Shown here: positions 51,718 to 60,763 of the stretch, one piece after another | Numbering within the stretch: the first letter of the stretch is position 1 | Layout: each line of letters starts with the position of its first letter | Assembly: GCA_964473155.1 (NCBI GenBank) | Contig: CAYYNT010000017.1 | Span: forward strand, 1 to 64,000 | Length of the DNA stretch: 64,000 bases | Source of the DNA: JAJFUG01 sp964473155 | GTDB lineage: Bacteria > Gemmatimonadota > Glassbacteria > GWA2-58-10 | Direction: 5' to 3' | Notes under the pieces: generated by a model | Seen by the model: only the letters and a program-made list of their open reading frames with translations | Databases searched by the model: none | Told to the model about the DNA's origin: nothing | Program-made: the position numbers and the translations under genes

Positions 51718-52899
51718 GTGAAAGTACACGAATTCCAGGCCAAGCGGATTCTGAAGCAGTTCGGTGTTCCGGTCCCCGAGGGCGAGGTCTGCTCCAGCGG
51801 TGATCAGGCCCGTGAGGCGGCGGCGCGACTTTCTGCTGACGGCGGGCCGGTGGTGATAAAGGCCCAGATCCACGCCGGAGGACGCGGTAAGGGCGGGGGG
51901 ATAAAAACAGCCGCCTCGCCGGAGGAGGCTGCCCGCATAGCTTCGGAAATGCTCGGCTCGCGGCTTGTCACCCCGCAAACCGGTCCCGCGGGCCGCAAGG
52001 TCAGCCTGGTGCTGGTTGAACAGGTGGTGAATATCAGCCGGGAACTGTATGCCGGCGTCCTGCTTGACCGCTCGCGCGTGCAGGATGTTTTCATGGTCAG
52101 CACCGAGGGCGGGATGGAGATCGAGCAGGTCGCGGCCGCCACACCGGAAAAAATCCATAAAGCGTATATCGACCCCCTGTTCGGGATGTCACCTTACCAG
52201 GCGCGCAACCTGGCGCAGGCGCTTGAGCTTGAGCCTTCCGCCACCCGCGCGGCCGCATCGATGTTTCTCAGCCTGTACGAGGCCTACCGGGCGAAAGACG
52301 CCACCCTGGCCGAGATAAATCCTTTGGTGGTCACCGGGGACGGGCGTGTGATGGCCCTGGACGCGAAGATGAATTTCGATGACAACGCCCTGTTCCGTAA
52401 CAGGGATATAGCCGAACTGCGAGACCCCGGGGAAGAGGACCCGCTGGAGCGCGAGGCCGCCTCCTGCGGGCTGAGCTATGTCAAGCTCGACGGCAACGTG
52501 GGCTGCATGGTCAACGGCGCTGGGCTGGCCATGGCCACGATGGACATAATCAAGCAGGCGGGCGGCGAACCGGCCAATTTTCTGGACGTAGGCGGAGGTG
52601 CGAACGCAGAGACAATCGGCGCCGGGTTCCGTATCATCTGCCGCGACCCGAATGTCGGCGCCGTGCTGATCAACATTTTCGGCGGGATTGTCCGCTGCGA
52701 CCGGGTGGCCCGCGGTGTGGTCGAGGCGATAGGCGCATCTCAGGTCCACCTGCCCGTGGTGGTGCGCCTTCAGGGCACCAACGCCGCCGAGGGACGGAAA
52801 ATCATACAGGAAGCGGCCCTGGGGTTCGAATCGGCCGAGACGCTTCAAGAGGCCGCCGCCCTGGCGGTTACGGCGGCTGACAGGAAAGGCGGCCGCTGA
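51718..52899 (+). CDS. sucC: Succinyl-CoA synthetase (ADP/GDP-forming) beta subunit
   Basis: Makes succinate, CoA and ATP from succinyl-CoA in the TCA cycle, with SucD. 393 residues, starting at GTG 51718 (AAAGG six bases ahead) so that the N-terminus VHEFQAKRILKQFGVPVPEG matches the family; a GTG at 51697 is also open. The ATP-grasp domain has KAQIHAGGRGKGGG, EINPLVV and LDAKMNFDDNAL. The CoA-ligase part has LDVGGGAN and GIVRCDRVA. The stop overlaps the sucD start. Confidence 0.93.
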   Translation: MKVHEFQAKRILKQFGVPVPEGEVCSSGDQAREAAARLSADGGPVVIKAQIHAGGRGKGGGIKTAASPEEAARIASEMLGSRLVTPQTGPAGRKVSLVLVEQVVNISRELYAGVLLDRSRVQDVFMVSTEGGMEIEQVAAATPEKIHKAYIDPLFGMSPYQARNLAQALELEPSATRAAASMFLSLYEAYRAKDATLAEINPLVVTGDGRVMALDAKMNFDDNALFRNRDIAELRDPGEEDPLEREAASCGLSYVKLDGNVGCMVNGAGLAMATMDIIKQAGGEPANFLDVGGGANAETIGAGFRIICRDPNVGAVLINIFGGIVRCDRVARGVVEAIGASQVHLPVVVRLQGTNAAEGRKIIQEAALGFESAETLQEAAALAVTAADRKGGR

Positions 52900-53777
52900 T
52901 GAGCATCCTCGTTTCCCGCGGCACCCGTCTGCTGGTCCAGGGAATAACCGGAGGAGAGGGCGGTTTCCATACCCGCCAGATGCTGGAGTACGGCACGAAC
53001 GTAGTGGCTGGAGTAACGCCGGGCAAGGGCGGCGAGCGGTTCGAGGGCCAGGTCCCGGTGTTCGACACGGTGGAGCGGGCGGTCAGGTTTAGCGGGGCGG
53101 ACACCTCGGTTATTTTCGTCCCCGCGCCTTTTGCCGCGGATGCCGCTCTCGAGGCCCTGGACGCCGGGCTGCGCCTGGTGGTGATTATCACCGAGGGCAT
53201 CCCCACTGCCGACATGATAAAGGTCCGGCGGTTCGCCCTGGAATGCGGCGCGCAGCTGGTCGGACCGAACTGCCCGGGCGTTATCTCACCGGGGGAATGC
53301 AAGATCGGGATCATGCCAGGCTTTATCCACCGTCCCGGCCGCGTGGGAGTGATCTCGCGCAGCGGCACCCTGACCTACGAGGCGGTCTGGCAACTCAGCG
53401 AGCGGGGGATCGGCCAGAGCACCTGTATCGGGATCGGCGGCGACCCGGTGGTGGGGACAACCCACCTGGAGGCGCTGAAACTGTTCAACTCCGACCCCGG
53501 CACGGAGGCGGTGCTGCTGATCGGCGAGATTGGCGGCACGGCCGAGGAGGAGGCCGCCGAATACGCGCGGGCGGAAATGAAAAAGCCGGTGGCGGCGTTC
53601 ATCGCCGGACGGACCGCGCCGCCCGGACGGCGCATGGGCCATGCCGGGGCGATAATCACCGGGGGGCGCGGCACGGCGGAAAGTAAGATCGAGGCCCTGC
53701 GCGACGCCGGGGTGGCCGTGGCCGCAAGCCCGGCCGAAATCGGCCTGACCGTGGAAAAGATGTTGAAGAAAGCATAG
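52899..53777 (+). CDS. sucD: Succinyl-CoA synthetase alpha subunit
   Basis: Protein of 292 residues that carries the phosphohistidine intermediate: the active His is in MGHAGAII (about 247). The CoA-binding N-terminus has LLVQGITGGEG and GTNVVAGVTPGKGG. VGPNCPGVISPGECKIGIMP and GVISRSGTLTYEA are intact. ATGA overlap with sucC couples translation. The usual neighbours mdh or sdh are absent here. Confidence 0.95.
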   Translation: MSILVSRGTRLLVQGITGGEGGFHTRQMLEYGTNVVAGVTPGKGGERFEGQVPVFDTVERAVRFSGADTSVIFVPAPFAADAALEALDAGLRLVVIITEGIPTADMIKVRRFALECGAQLVGPNCPGVISPGECKIGIMPGFIHRPGRVGVISRSGTLTYEAVWQLSERGIGQSTCIGIGGDPVVGTTHLEALKLFNSDPGTEAVLLIGEIGGTAEEEAAEYARAEMKKPVAAFIAGRTAPPGRRMGHAGAIITGGRGTAESKIEALRDAGVAVAASPAEIGLTVEKMLKKA

Positions 53778-54617
53778 TTCGGCGGCTGGGTGTTTGACAA
53801 TCCCGTGTGGATTTTCTAAAAAATCTCAAAGCTGTCCGGAGAAAATCCTGGTGATTCCGGTATTTGATAAATATTGTAACTGCTTGATCTGCTTTCGTTT
53901 CGGCGAAAGCAGCAAAGCCAGCGGGGCCGCGCAACTCGTCCGGGCCACGCCTGTTTTTCTGACTTAAGCGTGTTCGGAGCAGATATTCGCTCCATCTTTG
54001 CCGGGCGGCGCTGGCGCGCAATGCCGCCGCACCAGGGAGCTTGACCTGACATTACCGTTTCCTGTTCTATTCCACGCTGCCCGTGGTGCAGGCTCGGACA
54101 GGCGCGGCCCCAGGAACAACCGCGGCCTGGCAGCCGCTTGAAGGTTTATAAAGATGGTCTTTACCCAGGGCGGCCCAACGGGCCGCTCCGGGGCCGTACT
54201 GTCCGATTCGTGTTCGTGTAGGGGCGGACCCATGTGTCCGCCCGGTCGCACACACGGGTGCGACCCTACAGGAAGCATTTCTTTGCCGGGCGGGCCATTG
54301 CGCGTCAGCGCCGCCCCGCAACCAGGGCAGCGTGAAAAAGAGCCGCGCACACACAAGGCTTTCTGTTCCACCGTGGCCGATGCGAGTTTACGGCCCCCAG
54401 CGTCTTTTGGTCCTTTTCCACAAGCCGGAAAAGGACATGAAATCCCTGTCCTGAAAAGCCTGGTCTCTCTGATTGGCTGACAGGTCAACATTCAGCTCGT
54501 GTTGTCCGGTCTTTCCCCGGACAGTCATGAAAAAATCTTAATGTAAGAGCACGGCGCGCCGTGCCCGGCTGATTAATGTTCTATATTTTGTGGCCGACCT
54601 GCGCACAAGGAGAGAGC
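53778..54617. repeat. Gene-free region with long repeat copy B and palindromes
   Basis: No gene is supported. From about 54160 to 54437 lies copy B of the long repeat (see 49736-49990), ending with hairpin arms GTCCTTTTCC (54410-54419) and GGAAAAGGAC (54427-54436). Inside it, 54218-54270 is a nested palindrome with outer GTAGGG/CCCTAC ends and two inner palindromes (54222-54243 and 54244-54265), absent from copy A. An inverted repeat TGTCCGG-N7-CCGGACA is at 54503-54523, and GCACGGCG/CGCCGTGC, a perfect 16-base palindrome, at 54549-54564. Confidence 0.7.
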
Positions 54618-55046
54618 GTGAAAGAACTGACTTTGACCATCATCAAGCCGGACGCCATGGGGCGAGGCCTTGCCGGTAAAATCCTCGCCCACCTGGAGGC
54701 GGCTGGTTTCGAGTTGCGCGCCGCCCGGATGCTGCGCCTCAACGCCCAGACCGCTGGCGGTTTCTACGCCGAGCACCTGGGCAAGCCGTTTTTCGAGCCG
54801 TTGGTCGAGTTCATGACCTCGGGAGCGGTGCTGGTGGCCGCCCTGGAGCGGGAGGACGCCGTGGCTGAGCTGCGGCGCGTGATCGGCGCCACCGACCCGG
54901 CCCAAGCCGAGCCGGGCACTGTACGCAAGCTGTACGCGGAAAGCAAGAGCCGCAACGCTATCCACGCCTCCGACTCGCCCCAGTCGGCGGCGCGTGAGCT
55001 GGCTTATTTCTTCAATAGCGCCGAGCTTATCGACAACAGCCGTTAA
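54618..55046 (+). CDS. ndk: Nucleoside diphosphate kinase
   Basis: Transfers the gamma phosphate of ATP to nucleoside diphosphates through a phosphohistidine; 142 residues. The family pattern is complete: LTIIKPDAMGRGLAGKIL, RKLYAESKSRNAIHASDS, where H of NAIHASD is the active site. The GTG at 54618 has AGGAG five bases ahead. It opens a run with thiL and the HU/IHF gene, with small gaps (20 and 27 bases). Confidence 0.95.
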   Translation: MKELTLTIIKPDAMGRGLAGKILAHLEAAGFELRAARMLRLNAQTAGGFYAEHLGKPFFEPLVEFMTSGAVLVAALEREDAVAELRRVIGATDPAQAEPGTVRKLYAESKSRNAIHASDSPQSAARELAYFFNSAELIDNSR

Positions 55047-55066
55047 AAAAGCATGGAGCGCCGGAG

Positions 55067-56074
55067 TTGAAAGAATTTGAGCTGATCGGGCGTATCAGAC
55101 GGGAAGCGGAGCGGTTTCCCCTTCCCCCCGAGGTCCGGCTGGGGATCGGCGACGACTGCTGCGCGGTACAGCCTCTCTGCACGGATGAACTGGTGCTGAG
55201 CACGGACGCCATGATCGAGGACGTGCATTTCCGTCTGGATTATTTCAGCCTGCGCCAGGTAGGGGCGCGCGCAGCGGCGGCGGCCCTGAGCGACCTGGCG
55301 GCCATGGCGGCGTCCCCTCTCGGTATGCTGGCCAGCGTGGCCCTTCCTAAAGGTGATGATGAAAAAGTCCGCGAGTTGACCGGCGGGCTGCTGGATGTGG
55401 CCTCGCGTTTCGGCTGCCCGCTGATAGGCGGCGACCTGACCGCCAGCACCGGCCCACTGATGATCAGTCTCACGGTTATCGGCAAGGCGCCCTCCGGCGA
55501 GGCGGTCTTGCGCTCCGGGGCCTTGCCGGGGCATGAGATTTGGGTGACAGGAACGCCGGGCGAGGCCGCGGCAGTGCTTGAATTCCTGGAACTGGAGCGT
55601 CAGGGCAAAGCCGGCGGGTTGCCGCGGCCGGATGAAGCCGCCCTTGAGCGGTTCTTCACTCCCCTGCCCCGTATCCCGGAGGCGCGTTTTCTTTTCGAGA
55701 ACGGCCCGCCCGCGGCGCTGATAGACATTTCGGACGGTCTGGCCGGAGACCTGGGGCATATCCTGGAAGCCTCGGGAGTCGGGGCGGAACTGGAGGGAAG
55801 CAGCATCCCGTCTGGCGGCTATTCCGCGCGTCTGGCCCGCGCCCTGGGACATTCTGAGCACCACTTCCTGTTGCACGGCGGAGAGGACTACGAACTGTGC
55901 CTGACCGCGCCCGAGGGCCTTTTTGGCCGCTTGCCAGGTGATTTCGAAAAACGGTTCGGCCTCGCCCTGTCCCGGATAGGCGTAATCACGGACCGCAAGG
56001 GGCATCTCGTGCTGCGCGGCCGGGACGGTGAATGCGGGGAAATACACGCCGGGGGCTATGAACATTTTTCTTGA
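55067..56074 (+). CDS. thiL: Thiamine-monophosphate kinase
   Basis: Phosphorylates thiamine monophosphate to the active diphosphate; 335 residues. The motifs are RLGIGDDCCAV (Mg and ATP), STDAMIEDVHFRLDY, ALSDLAAMAASPLG, GGDLTAS and LIDISDGLAGDLGHI, GGEDYELCLTAPE. The start is TTG at 55067, with GGAG eight bases ahead; no ATG fits. It lies 20 bases after ndk. Confidence 0.92.
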   Translation: MKEFELIGRIRREAERFPLPPEVRLGIGDDCCAVQPLCTDELVLSTDAMIEDVHFRLDYFSLRQVGARAAAAALSDLAAMAASPLGMLASVALPKGDDEKVRELTGGLLDVASRFGCPLIGGDLTASTGPLMISLTVIGKAPSGEAVLRSGALPGHEIWVTGTPGEAAAVLEFLELERQGKAGGLPRPDEAALERFFTPLPRIPEARFLFENGPPAALIDISDGLAGDLGHILEASGVGAELEGSSIPSGGYSARLARALGHSEHHFLLHGGEDYELCLTAPEGLFGRLPGDFEKRFGLALSRIGVITDRKGHLVLRGRDGECGEIHAGGYEHFS

Positions 56075-56101
56075 TATTTCATTTCAAAGGGAGCGAAAAA
56101 G

Positions 56102-56380
56102 ATGAACAAGGAAGAGCTGGTCGAGCGGTTGGCGGCCTCGACAAAGCAGAGCAAGCAGGCCACGCGCGAGGTGCTGGACTCTCTGTTCGAGGTGGTGGGA
56201 GACAGCCTGGCCGAGGGACATAACATCGAGCTGCGCGGTTTCGGCTCTTTCAAGGTGAAAGACCGCCGCGAGCGCACCGCGCGCAACCCGAAGACCGGCG
56301 AGACTGTCAAGGTGCCGCGCCGTCTGGTCCCGGTGTTCAAACCCTCCGGTGTGCTGAACAATAAGCTTTCAGGTAAATAA
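56102..56380 (+). CDS. HU/IHF-family DNA-bending protein
   Basis: Protein of 92 residues. NKEELVERLAASTKQSKQATREVLDSLFEVV is the helical dimer body and GFGSFKVKDRRERTARNPKTGETVKVP the DNA-embracing arm with the RNPKTGE motif and proline. Sequence does not separate HU from IHF with certainty. GGGAG precedes the ATG. A terminator follows at 56451. Confidence 0.93.
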   Translation: MNKEELVERLAASTKQSKQATREVLDSLFEVVGDSLAEGHNIELRGFGSFKVKDRRERTARNPKTGETVKVPRRLVPVFKPSGVLNNKLSGK

Positions 56381-56450
56381 AGACCCGCAGAGCTTGGCAG
56401 ACAGGGTGACCTTATCCGCTGTCTGTCTCTATACAGTTCTGAATCATCAA

Positions 56451-56482
56451 AAGGAGGGCGAGTTATACAGAGCCCTCTTTTT
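56451..56482 (+). terminator. Rho-independent terminator after the HU/IHF gene
   Basis: AAGGAGGGC (56451-56459) pairs with GCCCTCTTT (56472-56480) with one G-U pair, followed by TTTTT. It separates ndk-thiL-HU from gltX, whose start is 37 bases further. Confidence 0.75.
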
Positions 56483-56518
56483 AGCTTCCATACAACTGTA
56501 ACGAGGAGTAAACAGAAT

Positions 56519-57946
56519 TTGGTCCAGAAAAATAACATGGTGGTCCGTTTCGCGCCCAGCCCCACGGGCTACCTTCATATCGGCGGGGCGCGCACCGCGC
56601 TTTTCAACTGGCTGCTGGCCCGCAACCAGGGCGGACGGTTTCTTCTGCGCATCGAGGACACCGACCGCGAGCGCTCCACCGAACCGGCAGTGCGCGCTAT
56701 CCTGGAGGGCCTGGCCTGGCTGGGACTGGAGCACGATGGCGAAATAATGTTCCAGTCGCTGGGAATCGAGCGCCATAAAGCCGATGCCGCCCGGCTGCTC
56801 CAAAGCGGCGCGGCTTACCGCTGTTTCTGCGCCCAGGAGGATATCGAGGCCCGCCGCGCCGAGAAGAACCTTTTCATCTACGACCGCAAGTGCGCCTCGC
56901 TCGACCCGTCGGAGAGCGAGCGCCGCGCCGCGGCAGGCGAGTCTTTCGCCTTGCGCTTCCTGGTCCCGCCGGGCGAAACCCGTTTCGATGACATGGTGCA
57001 CGGACCGTTGCGTTTCGACAACAAAGAGGTCGAGGATTTCGTGATCCTGCGGTCGGACGGCACCCCGACCTACCAGCTCGCCGTGGTCTCGGACGACATC
57101 GAGATGGGAGTCACCCATATCCTCCGCGGCGATGACCATGTCTCCAACACGCCCAAGCAGATCATGCTCTACCGGGCGCTCGGCAGGGAAATACCGCGTT
57201 TCGGCCACGTGCCGTTGATCCTGGGCCCGGACAAGAAACGCCTCTCCAAGCGCCATGGCGCCACCAGCCTGACCGAATACCGCGACATGGGGTTCCTGGC
57301 CCCGGCGCTGTTCAATTTCCTGGCCCTTCTGGGCTGGTCGCCGGGCGAGGACCGGGAAATTCTTTCCCGCGAGGAACTGATCAGCCTGTTCTCCGTCGAG
57401 GCGATCAGCAAGAAAAGCGCGGTGTTCGACCAGCCCAAGCTGGAATGGATGAACGGGCAGTACCTGTCGCGCATGTCGCCCGAGGAACTGCTGCCTCTGG
57501 TCGGAGCAGATTTCAACACGGCCGGGCTGGTTAAAGCGCAACCCTCCGGTAAAGATATGGAGCACCTGAAGCGCGTGCTTGAGCTTGTCCGCGAACGCTG
57601 CCGTTTCACGCGCGATTTTGTCCCGCAGGCGCGCTGCTATTTCCCCGGCCCGCTCCAGTACGACCAGGACACGGTCCAGAAACGCTGGAAAGAGGACACT
57701 CCTGGCCAGATGCGTGAACTCCGTAAGGCCTTTGCATGTGTAAAAGAATGGCAGGCCGGACCTCTGGAGGAGTTGTTGCGGACTGTGGCAGAAAAATTGC
57801 AGGTTTCTGCGGGCAAGCTGATTCACCCTCTCAGGCTGGCCCTGACCGGGGCGGGAGTCAGTCCGGGGATATTCGACGTGCTGGAGGTGCTGGGCCAGGA
57901 ACTGACCCTGGAGCGGATCGATGAGGCCCTGAAAAGATTGAGCTGA
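56519..57946 (+). CDS. gltX: Glutamyl-tRNA synthetase
   Basis: Class I synthetase charging tRNA-Glu; 475 residues. HIGGA is the HIGH motif, in RFAPSPTGYLHIGGARTALFNW. The catalytic core has RIEDTDRERS, and LSKRHGA is the KMSKS loop (KKRLSKRHG). A helical anticodon-binding domain forms the last 150 residues. The start is TTG at 56519, with GGAG ten bases ahead, or the ATG at 56537. As glnS is present in this window, the enzyme is likely specific for tRNA-Glu. Confidence 0.94.
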   Translation: MVQKNNMVVRFAPSPTGYLHIGGARTALFNWLLARNQGGRFLLRIEDTDRERSTEPAVRAILEGLAWLGLEHDGEIMFQSLGIERHKADAARLLQSGAAYRCFCAQEDIEARRAEKNLFIYDRKCASLDPSESERRAAAGESFALRFLVPPGETRFDDMVHGPLRFDNKEVEDFVILRSDGTPTYQLAVVSDDIEMGVTHILRGDDHVSNTPKQIMLYRALGREIPRFGHVPLILGPDKKRLSKRHGATSLTEYRDMGFLAPALFNFLALLGWSPGEDREILSREELISLFSVEAISKKSAVFDQPKLEWMNGQYLSRMSPEELLPLVGADFNTAGLVKAQPSGKDMEHLKRVLELVRERCRFTRDFVPQARCYFPGPLQYDQDTVQKRWKEDTPGQMRELRKAFACVKEWQAGPLEELLRTVAEKLQVSAGKLIHPLRLALTGAGVSPGIFDVLEVLGQELTLERIDEALKRLS

Positions 57947-57993
57947 TCAATCCGGGTTGCCGGCAGTGGATTCCGGTTCCCGGTTTGCTTATA

Positions 57994-60402
57994 ATGAAAT
58001 ATAACCTGATCTCTTACAATGGTTTCGCCACGGAGAGGCCTGTGCCGGGTCTCGTTCGAAATGCAGCCCGAATCCTCGCCGGATTTCTGTTGGCTTCCGG
58101 GTGCGGGGCTTTACTGCCGCCGCTTGGAGCGCAAGCGCCGGTTGACGGTTCCACGACGACCAGCGGCGATATGAACCGCGACGGAGTTTTCGACACGTTC
58201 GACCTTCTGCAGCTCGAGCGCGCTGTCACTCTGAATTTGCAGCTCCCGGCAGAGGAGGTTACGGTTTGCGATGTGGACGGCAACGGGCGGTTGACCGGCT
58301 ACGATCTTCTGGTGATGACCCAGGCCCTGAAACGCGCGCAGAACGGCGATATCGGTATGTTCGATGCAATCAAGAACACCATTGAAATCGATCTGGCCAA
58401 GGAGGGCGATAATGTCGAGACCTATCTCGACCTGGCCCGTTTCTACGCCAAGGAGGGCCGTCTCGACCGCTCGCGCCAGGTGCTTGAAAGCATCATGGAG
58501 GCCCTGGATACCCGTCACCCGCTGTATGAATCCATAAATTCCACCTTGAAAAGCGTGGAAGAACAGGAAACGGCAAAGAAGCTGCTTGAGGAGGGTGCGG
58601 ACAACGAGGCCATTTATAACGCCTCGGAAGATCCAACCGGCAAGATGAGCCTGCGGCAGAGAGTGATAGAGATGAAAAACAAGCTGACCGACCTGATGAA
58701 AGATCAGCGCTTCTCGGCTCACTATGACAGCAAGCGCACTCAGGGAAAGCTGGATGCGGTGATGGACAACATGTTACGCAAAATCGGCAAGGACCAGATG
58801 GTCGATCCCGGCGATGTCACAAAATTCAATGCCGATGTGCGCAGCGTGCTCGAAGATCCGGACAACCTCGTGAAAAGCCTTTCCGCGGAGCAACACAACG
58901 AGATCGTGAAGATAGTGGACCAATCAACCGGCAACATGCGCAACGCGGCGATGGACCTGCGGCAGAAAATCACTGCGGTGGCCACGCGGAAAGCTGCTGA
59001 AGACGATTCCAGAGCTATGATCCGTCAGGAGATTCTGGACCGGAACCCTGCGCGGACCAATGTCGCGAGCGATAACCTGAGAGTGGATAAACTGATCGTC
59101 GCCAACAGCCCGACAATCGAACCGGACACGATAAGCATTGTCGCCCCGCTTTACACCATGAACTGGGATGTTTCCAACGTGCTGGGCGCCAAGGACGCGG
59201 CGGTTGAAATAAGCAAGGTGAACCAGAAATTCTCCAATCCGCGCGGATCTGCGGTGGATAAGGAAAACACGCTTTATTACAATCCCTCGATGGGCGGAGT
59301 GACCGGACAGAGGCGTGGAAGCGCGCTGGAACTCGAAGGTGTGGGAACTTACCAGTACCGGGTGGCGGCGATCGATACCCGAGGCGAGTTGATCAGCCGC
59401 TTCTCGGACCCCATCGAGATGGTTGTTGTCACCAACAATCTCAACATCATCGCCAATCGCCCGGAGGTGACGCCTGACACCATAACGGCGGAAAAACCGG
59501 CCTATACCTTCAAATGGAATATCGAAAACGTGGAGGGCGCCAAAGACGCGGCCGTGGAAGTGTCGAATCCCGGTACGCCCTTTTCAAATCCAAACGGACG
59601 CGACCGCGACCGCACGAATACCTTCTTCTTTAATCCTTCGCTTGGTAAGATAAGCGGTTCTTTCGACTCGAATATAGATGGCCTTTCCGGACCAGGTTTA
59701 TACCTGTTCCGCGTAATAGGTGTCAGCCCCGCTGGAGAGTTCGTGGGCCAGTGGTCCCATACGGACACTCTGATTGTCACCACGGCCGAGGCTGTCGCCC
59801 AGGCGAAAGAAAACGGTCCGGTTGTGGCTCCTCCGCCTCAGATCGAATTTCAGGACAGTGCAGTTGCGGTGCGGTGGGATGTCAGCCTGGTGGAAAAAGC
59901 GCGCAGCGTCTCCCTTGAGGTAGCCATGAGTGACACTGGCGGGAGCGGCGTAGAAAAAATGATTTTCAGCCGCAAGTATCCGGGAATTTCCGGATCGGCG
60001 CTTCTCAAACTGGATGAACTGGAAGGACGGGGAAACTATCTGTTCCGTATCGCCGCGGCAGATTCCGGCGGGACTCTTTTCACGCTCTGGAGCCGTCCGG
60101 AGATCTGGCGCTACAGGGGACAGGCCGCGGCCACGGATTCTGCATCGAAACTGACTGAAACTGACGCCGCTGCCGAACCCTCTGCCGCCACTCCGTCCCC
60201 GCCGGAGGGAAAAGAATTGCGGGTGAGTACGGACAAGTCGCCGCTATACTCGGACAAGTCTCTCTCCAGTCCGGAGCTGGCCAGCCTCGGCAAAGGCGAA
60301 AGCCTGATCCTGGTGTCCAGGGATGGAATGTGGAACCGCGTGTATTACGCGCCGAAACGGACCTATGGCTGGGTGTTGGACCTTAACCTCGAGCAGCATT
60401 AG
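57994..60402 (+). CDS. Secreted protein with dockerin repeats and C-terminal SH3 domain
   Basis: Protein of about 802 residues (a TTG nine bases earlier is possible). Lipobox-like LLASGCG near residue 37 may mark a lipoprotein. A dockerin-like pair follows at about 57-110 (GDMNRDGVFDTFDLLQLERAV and CDVDGNGRLTGYDLLVMTQAL), then a TPR-like stretch (about 125-190) and a helical region. From about 365, three repeats resemble fibronectin-type beta domains (AKDAAVEISKV, AKDAAVEVSNP, ARSVSLEVAMS). The C-terminal 60 residues look like a bacterial SH3 domain (SLGKGESLILVSRDGMWNRVYY, TYGWV). No family is recognised as a whole; possibly a surface structural or cell-wall protein. Confidence 0.72.
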   Translation: MKYNLISYNGFATERPVPGLVRNAARILAGFLLASGCGALLPPLGAQAPVDGSTTTSGDMNRDGVFDTFDLLQLERAVTLNLQLPAEEVTVCDVDGNGRLTGYDLLVMTQALKRAQNGDIGMFDAIKNTIEIDLAKEGDNVETYLDLARFYAKEGRLDRSRQVLESIMEALDTRHPLYESINSTLKSVEEQETAKKLLEEGADNEAIYNASEDPTGKMSLRQRVIEMKNKLTDLMKDQRFSAHYDSKRTQGKLDAVMDNMLRKIGKDQMVDPGDVTKFNADVRSVLEDPDNLVKSLSAEQHNEIVKIVDQSTGNMRNAAMDLRQKITAVATRKAAEDDSRAMIRQEILDRNPARTNVASDNLRVDKLIVANSPTIEPDTISIVAPLYTMNWDVSNVLGAKDAAVEISKVNQKFSNPRGSAVDKENTLYYNPSMGGVTGQRRGSALELEGVGTYQYRVAAIDTRGELISRFSDPIEMVVVTNNLNIIANRPEVTPDTITAEKPAYTFKWNIENVEGAKDAAVEVSNPGTPFSNPNGRDRDRTNTFFFNPSLGKISGSFDSNIDGLSGPGLYLFRVIGVSPAGEFVGQWSHTDTLIVTTAEAVAQAKENGPVVAPPPQIEFQDSAVAVRWDVSLVEKARSVSLEVAMSDTGGSGVEKMIFSRKYPGISGSALLKLDELEGRGNYLFRIAAADSGGTLFTLWSRPEIWRYRGQAAATDSASKLTETDAAAEPSAATPSPPEGKELRVSTDKSPLYSDKSLSSPELASLGKGESLILVSRDGMWNRVYYAPKRTYGWVLDLNLEQH

Positions 60403-60432
60403 GAATTACATGGCGGCAAAGGTCTTTCAGGC

Positions 60433-60461
60433 TTGACAAGGTTTGATTATTGCTTTAAATT
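60433..60461 (+). promoter_or_regulatory. Promoter of tRNA-Gln
   Basis: TTGACA (60433-60438), a 17-base spacer and TAAATT (60456-60461), 25 bases before the tRNA 5' end. Confidence 0.55.
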
Positions 60462-60486
60462 TGGTTTGCTTAATTCAGTAAATAAT

Positions 60487-60562
60487 TGCCCGATGGTGTA
60501 ATTGGCAACACGCCTGACTCTGGATCAGGAGTCTCCAGGTTCGAGTCCTGGTCGGGCAACCA
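60487..60562 (+). tRNA. glnV: tRNA-Gln (anticodon CTG)
   Basis: Acceptor TGCCCGA (60487-60493) pairs with TCGGGCA (60552-60558), discriminator A and encoded CCA (60560-60562). The anticodon arm is CCTGA-CTCTGGA-TCAGG with anticodon CTG. The T-arm is CCAGG-TTCGAGT-CCTGG. The weak U1-A72 pair is a glutamine identity element. 76 bases. It lies 201 bases upstream of the gene for its own synthetase. Confidence 0.96.
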
Positions 60563-60597
60563 TTAATGGGGTCGGCGGCAGGCCGGCGCCCGCTGAG

Positions 60598-60628
60598 AGC
60601 CCCGGAGCAGTGAGTTCCGGGGCTTTTC
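60598..60628 (+). terminator. Terminator of tRNA-Gln
   Basis: AGCCCCGGA (60598-60606) pairs with TCCGGGGCT (60616-60624), followed by TTTTCT. It separates the tRNA from glnS. Confidence 0.8.
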
Positions 60629-60763
60629 TGATTGAAATTTGTGAACTGGTCCCGCTTATCCGTTGATTGACATGTTTTTCCCCTGTCCAACGTAAAAACG
60701 GGCATTCAGTTTGATACCAATATTCACCTGCGCGACTAAGTTATTCCAGAAAGGATCTCTGGT

